Below the pieces are notes generated by a model. That model was not told the origin of the DNA. It searched no databases and saw nothing but the letters and a program-made list of their open reading frames with translations. A stretch of 64,000 bases of DNA, taken from NCBI RefSeq assembly GCF_043641665.1, contig NC_092183.1, positions 15,772,501 to 15,836,500 on the forward strand, read 5' to 3'. The position numbers and the translations under genes are program-made. Source of the DNA: Enoplosus armatus (Eukaryota; Chordata; Actinopteri; Centrarchiformes; Enoplosidae). Within the stretch, counting starts at the first letter, position 1. Every line of letters starts with the position of its first letter. Below, piece after piece: positions 61,801 to 64,000 of the stretch.

Positions 61801-62979
61801 TTATTTTCCTGTAAGGTTCATTGTGTTTGCCTGAACATGCAGAATTTGAGCAATCTTGCTTGTTATTCATGTTTTCTATTAAACAAATATAAAGGAAAAT
61901 GTGGATTTATTTTCATAATGTTAATGAAATTTTAATAAATGGGCTGTGCACACTTCTGCATATCTTATGTTGTAAGAAAATACACGAAGGGTATGAGTTG
62001 ATCTTCTCTAACACTGGACAGGAAGGATTCCAGGGAAACCGCACTGAAATTCACCCTGTATGTTTTTGGCAACGACTAGTGGAGCATGATCATTTATTAT
62101 TTCTTTAAAACTTGAAAATCTAAAGTCTTCCACATTCCACACAATGTTCATGTTTTCAGTCTGTCAGGCATCATAAGTATATCCTTAAATCCATCTAATA
62201 AGATATAATTATTTACATCTAATTCAATATAATTATTTAATAAACACTCCAGACTTTTCCTTATGTATTAGAAAAAAAACCTGAACTTGCAAGAGTTGTG
62301 TGAGACACAATACGGACTAAAATTAACACCTTTCAAACAACAACTCTTGACACATGAAGAGAGAGTGTTTTTTTATGTCAAATGTTGCAAACGCCTCCTT
62401 TCCCTCTCTGTGGCTTCTCTAATTTCACTCAAACATATAGTTATTTACCTGCAATGGTGCAGACTGAGCACATGGTGGCTCCTACACTTATCAGTCCTCT
62501 TCACTTGACAGCTCACCCTTCAGATGGGTGACTCCTTCACTAACTATGAGCAGCCATGACGCTATGTGCAATTTTCTGATTTTCTGACATCTGAATACTG
62601 TTGTGAACAAAATAAGATGTGGGCATGTTTACATGTAAACCAAAAATATCTATAATAATAATAAATATATGCACATCCACTGAAGCATGGTTGGATGTTC
62701 CTTATGGGAATTACCAGCAAACTTTTGCCTTTGATCGACCAGTTTGCTTGGCTAATATATTACCTGGCAAGTTAGCAAATAATACATCAGGTGTGCTGTT
62801 AAAAATGAATGGACAGTTGTAAAAGAGTTCAAAGACAAACATAAAAAAGAAACATGAGCACTTACTGTATTGACAGTTCCTCCCCATGTACTCCCCTGGG
62901 CATTCGCAGGAATAGTTGGCAACCAGATCTGTGCAAATGCCCCCGTTCTTGCATGGATCCCTTTCGCATTCATTAATAT
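19039..62979 (-). CDS. edil3: edil3 (Del-1), 3' seven coding exons, 5'-partial, spliced
   Basis: Secreted extracellular-matrix protein with three EGF-like and two discoidin (F5/8 type C) domains. In known family members it binds integrins through an RGD in EGF2 and phosphatidylserine/matrix through the C domains, acting in vessel development, leukocyte adhesion and efferocytosis. Join: 62979-62866, 55201-55020, 47803-47648, 46538-46394, 46199-46015, 28226-28071, 19188-19039. All junctions are GT-AG and phases match across every intron. The joined reading frame gives 361 residues after the split first Asp codon, the same length as human residues 120-480 from memory, with near-identity throughout. 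This distinguishes it from the paralogue MFGE8. Signal peptide, EGF1 and EGF2 exons are not in the window. The paralogue (edil3a or edil3b) is undetermined. EDIL3 identity is very secure; the fish species is not. Confidence 0.96.
24070..24715. mobile_element. inverted-repeat element (likely non-autonomous DNA transposon)
   Basis: Arms 24070-24151 and 24634-24715 are 82-bp inverted repeats matching at about 75 of 82 positions, sharing for example GCAGGGCTCCTCTGTGGAGT and CTTCCGGTGCAGGCTCCGCT. The 480-bp centre is AT-rich, includes GCTAACGCTAAC and GTTAGC motifs, and encodes nothing. No clean target duplication could be assigned, so superfamily is open. Two opposed copies of a shorter repeat are an alternative. 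It lies in the 8.9-kb edil3 intron. Confidence 0.55.
25819..25849. repeat. (AC)n microsatellite
   Basis: An uninterrupted AC run of about 15 units. Confidence 0.95.
28071..28226 (-). CDS. edil3: edil3 exon, discoidin C2 domain part 2
   Basis: 156 nt, 52 codons, phase 0/0. Acceptor CTCTTTCAG, donor GTAAGG. The product starts [10 protein letters not shown] and ends DEKQGKDK, with [19 protein letters not shown] and [10 protein letters not shown] in between. The first residue is Ala (GCG), where I recall Val in human. It is isolated by large introns on both sides (8.9 and 17.8 kb), and same-strand readings outside the splice sites terminate quickly. Confidence 0.95.
29130..29390 (+). repeat. interspersed repeat starting TTAACCTCCTAAGACC
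   Basis: The stretch starts TTAACCTCCTAAGACCTGGC and contains two variants of a (C)TCCACATATGTGGACAT palindrome (about 29150-29167 and 29226-29244). I recall this as a common fish repeat. The TTAA followed by CC at the edge would fit a piggyBac-type non-autonomous element, but the other end was not located. It may extend to about 29610. Confidence 0.4.
31394..31410. repeat. short (TG)n tract
   Basis: About eight TG units within the 17.8-kb edil3 intron. Confidence 0.85.
33361..33377. repeat. short (AC)n tract
   Basis: About eight AC units within the 17.8-kb edil3 intron. Confidence 0.85.
34247..34745 (+). repeat. percomorph-type interspersed repeat with internal repeated units
   Basis: It runs from CATGGCTCTAGGGATGGCAA to GCTAGCATGGCTGCAGACTC, both ends of a repeat common in percomorph genomes as I recall. 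Inside, near-repeats of ATGGATTG...TTTGGTACAGACATTC...CCCCTGA occur around 34390-34480 and 34500-34590. It is non-coding. Confidence 0.6.
37254..37466 (+). repeat. left terminal inverted repeat of the Tc1-like element
   Basis: 213 bp. Outer direct repeat at about 37261-37282 and inner direct repeat at about 37447-37466 share TGCAAAAGTATTCAGCCCCC. These are the presumed transposase binding sites of IR/DR elements. It matches the right arm in reverse complement almost perfectly. Confidence 0.93.
37645..38664 (+). CDS. Tc1-like transposase, 339 aa, uninterrupted frame
   Basis: Catalyses cut-and-paste transposition of its own element. Start chosen at the ATG ATG pair ([10 protein letters not shown]), the usual start of this family; the frame is also open upstream to 37612 but without an ATG. 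An N-terminal paired-like helix-turn-helix spans about residues 13-46 ([20 protein letters not shown]), an AT-hook-like GRPPK follows at 58-62, and a second HTH spans about 65-110. The DDE domain has D152 (WSDETK), D243 (QQDND) and E278 (NPIEN), i.e. the D34E spacing, plus the glycine box GGGS at 187-190. Length is normal for the family. Residue 256 is Gly (MEGF) where related transposases have Trp, which might impair activity. No frameshift or stop was found. Confidence 0.93.
   Translation: MMSKEHTRQVRDKVVEKFKAGLGYKKISQALNISRSAVQSIIRKWKLYGTTANLPRHGRPPKLTGRTRRALIRDAAKRPMVTLDELQRSTAQVGESVHRTTISRALHKSGLYGRVARRKPLLKENLKKSRLQFARSHMGDTANMWKKVLWSDETKIELFGLNAKRYVWRKTNTAHHSKHTIPTVKHGGGSIMLWGCFSSAGTGKMVRVDGKMDGAKYRAILEENLMESAKDLRLGRRFTFQQDNDPKHKARATMEGFKTKHIHVLEWPSQSPDLNPIENLWQDLKTAVHKRSPSNLTELELFCKEEWAKISVSRCAKLVETYPKRLAAVIAAKGGSTKY
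38670..38882 (-). repeat. right terminal inverted repeat of the Tc1-like element
   Basis: 213 bp, reverse complement of the left arm. Differences are a 3-base cluster (TCT against CAG), one T/C, and one T/A at the edge of the A-run. The inner direct repeat begins 5 nt after the transposase stop codon. Confidence 0.93.
46015..46199 (-). CDS. edil3: edil3 exon, discoidin C2 domain part 1
   Basis: 185 nt. Acceptor GTTGCTAG; the first two bases complete the Gly codon, then 61 codons; donor GTAAGA. The product starts [10 protein letters not shown] (first C2 cysteine) and continues through [29 protein letters not shown] and [15 protein letters not shown]. It parallels the first exon of C1 in phase and length, as expected from domain duplication. 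Confidence 0.96.
46200..46393 (-). other. edil3: edil3 short intron joining C1 and C2 (194 bp)
   Basis: Donor GTGAGT, acceptor TTGTTGCTAG preceded by a run of Ts. It separates the last C1 exon from the first C2 exon, in phase 1, the same phase as the EGF3/C1 boundary. It includes the 21-nt homopolymer. Confidence 0.93.
46251..46271. repeat. C21 homopolymer (G21 in the edil3 transcript)
   Basis: An uninterrupted 21-nt C run inside the 194-bp intron, 52-72 nt upstream of the acceptor on the transcribed strand. Length is likely polymorphic and prone to sequencing error. Confidence 0.95.
46394..46538 (-). CDS. edil3: edil3 exon, discoidin C1 domain part 3
   Basis: 145 nt: 48 codons plus the first base of a Gly codon. 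Acceptor TGCAACAG, donor GTGAGT. The product starts [10 protein letters not shown] and ends LLGCELT, giving the second domain-closing Cys of C1. [18 protein letters not shown] is highly diagnostic of EDIL3/MFGE8. DNNA sits where I recall DNNT in human, so a possible N-glycosylation sequon is absent. The exon is separated from the next by only 194 bp. Confidence 0.96.
46539..47647 (-). other. edil3: edil3 intron between C1 exons 2 and 3 (1,109 bp)
   Basis: Donor GTGAGA, acceptor TGCAACAG. Phase 0. No repeat or gene recognised inside. Confidence 0.93.
47648..47803 (-). CDS. edil3: edil3 exon, discoidin C1 domain part 2
   Basis: 156 nt, 52 codons, phase 0 at both ends. Acceptor CTCCACAG, donor GTGAGA. 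The product runs from [10 protein letters not shown] through [10 protein letters not shown] and [10 protein letters not shown] to KGKDEDM. The ITQGAK and AYSDDGKTW segments are the core strands shared by EDIL3, MFGE8 and coagulation factor C domains. The [11 protein letters not shown] segment identifies EDIL3. Confidence 0.96.
48681..48734. repeat. (CA)n microsatellite with one TA interruption
   Basis: A CA run of about 27 units with a single ACATAC interruption, preceded at about 48646-48676 by a tandem copy of the unit ACTCACACACTGT. Confidence 0.95.
50823..51180. mobile_element. non-autonomous hAT-type MITE, 358 bp
   Basis: The ends are imperfect inverted repeats: TTGAGCTGAAACAATTAG at the left, and CTAGTTGCAGCCCTA at the right, whose reverse complement is TAGGGCTGCAACTAG. 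Flanks ATCACGAC (50815-50822) and ATCAAGAC (51181-51188) agree at 7 of 8 bases, the 8-bp duplication expected of hAT. The TAGGGCTGCAACTA terminus is a common fish hAT-MITE end. An (AATC)11 array lies inside. No coding capacity. It lies in the 7.2-kb edil3 intron. Confidence 0.75.
50877..50920. repeat. (AATC)11 tetranucleotide array inside the hAT MITE
   Basis: A perfect 44-bp array. It sits at a position where related MITEs carry several ATTAATCG-like motifs, so it probably expanded from one of them. Confidence 0.95.
52780..52837. repeat. long (CA)29 microsatellite followed by AAACAC repeats
   Basis: A perfect CA tract of 58 bp, continued to about 52905 by imperfect (ACAAAC)n. It is the longest perfect dinucleotide in the window. 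Confidence 0.95.
53435..53455. repeat. T21 homopolymer in a pyrimidine-rich tract
   Basis: T21 preceded by CTCTCTCGCTCT-like sequence (from about 53396). This could be a simple repeat or the A-tail of a lost minus-strand retroelement; no element body was recognised beside it. Confidence 0.9.
55020..55201 (-). CDS. edil3: edil3 exon, discoidin C1 domain part 1
   Basis: 182 nt. Acceptor TCACTCAG; the first two bases (AA) complete the Lys begun in the EGF3 exon, then 60 codons; donor GTAAAG. It starts [10 protein letters not shown], where the Cys is the first of the domain-closing disulfide, and ends with [21 protein letters not shown] and [12 protein letters not shown] are typical of the F5/8 type C fold. 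The long plus-strand open frame over this exon (55088-55567) is an antisense shadow and was not called. Confidence 0.96.
57237..57252. repeat. short (TG)n tract
   Basis: Eight TG units within the 7.7-kb edil3 intron. Confidence 0.85.
57890..58030 (-). repeat. possible degenerate inverse fragment of the same percomorph repeat
   Basis: ATTTCATAGCAATCCATCAA followed by a GCGATATGATCAA tail resembles the reverse complement of the ATGGATTGCCATGAAAT part of the family seen at 34247-34745. It is short and diverged, and a chance match is possible. Confidence 0.25.
60903..61151. mobile_element. degenerate palindromic MITE, possibly Tc1/mariner-related
   Basis: Left arm 60903-60959 (ATTTCAAATGAAACAA ... 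AGGGCTGACTTTCAGCCT) matches the reverse complement of right arm 61101-61151 (AAAGCTGAGAGTCAGCACTT ... GTTTCATTTCAAAT) with several mismatches. The right arm resembles the sub-terminal part of a fish Tc1/mariner MITE family I recall. No TA duplication could be assigned. Confidence 0.45.
62866..62979 (-). CDS. edil3: edil3 exon encoding EGF-like domain 3 (calcium-binding)
   Basis: 114 nt. It follows a TTCCAG acceptor and ends before GTAAGT. The first two bases complete an Asp codon, 37 full codons follow, and the last base is the first of a Lys codon (phase 1). The product runs from INECERDPC to GRNCQY with six cysteines. The start matches the DINEC calcium-binding EGF signature. [12 protein letters not shown] fits the C-x-[DN]-x4-[FY]-x-C-x-C hydroxylation motif, and NYS within it is an N-glycosylation sequon, the site glycosylated in human EDIL3 as I recall. 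This is the most 5' exon in the window. By human gene structure it would be coding exon 5. Confidence 0.95.
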
Positions 62980-64000
62980 CTGGAAGAGCCAAGAAACAAA
63001 AAAAGGTGCGTTCATTTATTTGAAGCAGACATGTAGGCAATTACATAGACCTCATCCTCATTAGCATGCACTGGTAGGCAGCATATATTGAATTTTCTCT
63101 GTGTGTTACTTGATTCTGTCTGCCTATAGAAGCTCTCACAAAGACACTGGTTTCTTGAAACTAATAAATCAAATAGCTCCTCAAGAGACCATTAATGCTA
63201 GAACACTGGCCCACGTTTTGAAATGTTAAGAACAATTAACCTAGTGTACTTCCTTTGTATTTTAAATAATTATCATACTTTTCAGGGTACTTTTCAATGT
63301 GAGCGCTGTACACCATTCTTTTGCTCTGCAAACTATGCCTGCTAAATTTTACAAAGCTATGTAAAATAAGCATCATATTATCATTCTAAAAACAATTACT
63401 ACAGTTACAATTACAACTGTTACCATAACCCCTGTACTGTTTCAGATTGGCCAGTTTCTATAAATATCTGCCAATAGTTGTGTGGACCAGATGATGAATT
63501 AATGATAAAAAATGAGAGAGAATTAAAACTGCAGTGGAGTTGCAGCCCTCTTTTGGGTGCTAAACAGTCAAACTGCATTACATCGACAAATGCAATTTGA
63601 CTGTTGAGCAAACAGCCACTCTGAGGCTTTGTGTTAGTAAAATGGAAGAAAATTAGCAATGGTAAAAATTTCATACAGTCAAGTTAAGTTGGCCTGTCTG
63701 TTTACATCAATAATCCAGCCAAAGCAGCAGAGCTAACAAAACATTTTAATATGGATTATTCATAACTCAGAGAGGCCTTTGAATTTGAAATTTTTGTTTA
63801 GCTGACATTATGCTATTTAACTAATATTTCATCACATGTAGCCTCTCTCTTGCTACAGCAAGATATGAGCAAATCGTAACCAGCCAGAATCAGATTTAGT
63901 CTATTTAGGCCTTACCATTATTTAATGGCACAGAACAGACTATCAATCTCTAATATGCATCATTTAAAGTCACATAATTATCTTCTACTGTACAGCCTCC
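62980..64000 (-). other. edil3: edil3 intron upstream of EGF3 exon, truncated by window edge
   Basis: The acceptor TTCCAG adjoins the EGF3 exon. No EGF2 (RGD-bearing) exon was found in these 1,021 bp, so the rest of the gene lies beyond the window. AT-rich with no recognised repeat. Confidence 0.9.

Larger units (their letters stand above)
55202..62865 (-). other. edil3: edil3 intron between EGF3 and C1 (7,664 bp)
   Basis: Donor GTAAGT, acceptor TCACTCAG, phase 1, as expected where an EGF module adjoins a discoidin module. It contains the palindromic element at 60903-61151 and a possible repeat fragment at 57890-58030. Otherwise no recognised content. Confidence 0.92.

Noticed and set aside
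19039..62979. Identification of the host gene as mfge8, the paralogue with the same domain layout
   Set aside because: [41 protein letters not shown] and the CTEEE end are EDIL3-specific as I recall both proteins.
62711..63040. 109-codon minus-strand frame taken as a separate small gene
   Set aside because: It is the edil3 EGF3 exon read through its splice sites into intron on both sides.
1..64000. tRNA, rRNA, snRNA genes and CRISPR arrays
   Set aside because: No cloverleaf with A/B boxes, rRNA segment, or regularly spaced direct repeats with unique spacers was noticed; tandem arrays present are simple microsatellites.

Overview
The window looks like nuclear DNA of a ray-finned fish, probably a percomorph. 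It is AT-rich, intron-dominated and rich in CA/TG microsatellites. It carries repeats typical of teleosts: a full-length Tc1-like transposon with long IR/DR-type inverted repeats, a small hAT-type MITE with an 8-bp target duplication, an L2-type LINE tail ending in TTCTGA repeats, and other families I recognise from fish genomes. No bacterial, viral or organelle genes were seen.

One host gene is supported: edil3 (EGF-like repeats and discoidin I-like domains 3, also called Del-1), on the minus strand. Seven coding exons are visible, all with GT-AG introns and consistent phases. In transcript order they are EGF3 (62979-62866), C1 domain in three exons (55201-55020, 47803-47648, 46538-46394), and C2 domain in three exons (46199-46015, 28226-28071, 19188-19039, ending at TGA). 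Joined, they encode 361 residues after the split first Asp codon. This equals the length from EGF3 to the C-terminus of the 480-residue human protein, as I recall it. The signal peptide, EGF1 and RGD-bearing EGF2 must lie beyond position 64000. Whether this is the edil3a or edil3b paralogue cannot be told here.

Layout: 1-19038 is 3' UTR plus downstream flank, with no second gene seen. This fits the long gene-poor interval downstream of EDIL3 in other vertebrates. 19189-28070 is an 8.9-kb intron containing an inverted-repeat element. 28227-46014 is a 17.8-kb intron holding an intact-frame Tc1-like transposase gene on the plus strand, plus other repeats. 46200-46393 is a 194-bp intron carrying a 21-nt homopolymer. 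46539-47647, 47804-55019 and 55202-62865 are the remaining introns.

The edil3 product is a secreted, matrix-bound integrin and phosphatidylserine ligand. The window encodes its calcium-binding EGF3 and both lipid/matrix-binding discoidin domains. The transposon and other repeats are passengers. No previously undescribed multi-gene system was found. The most unusual items are the young Tc1-like copy, the G-run in the shortest intron, and several repeat families that could be pursued by alignment.
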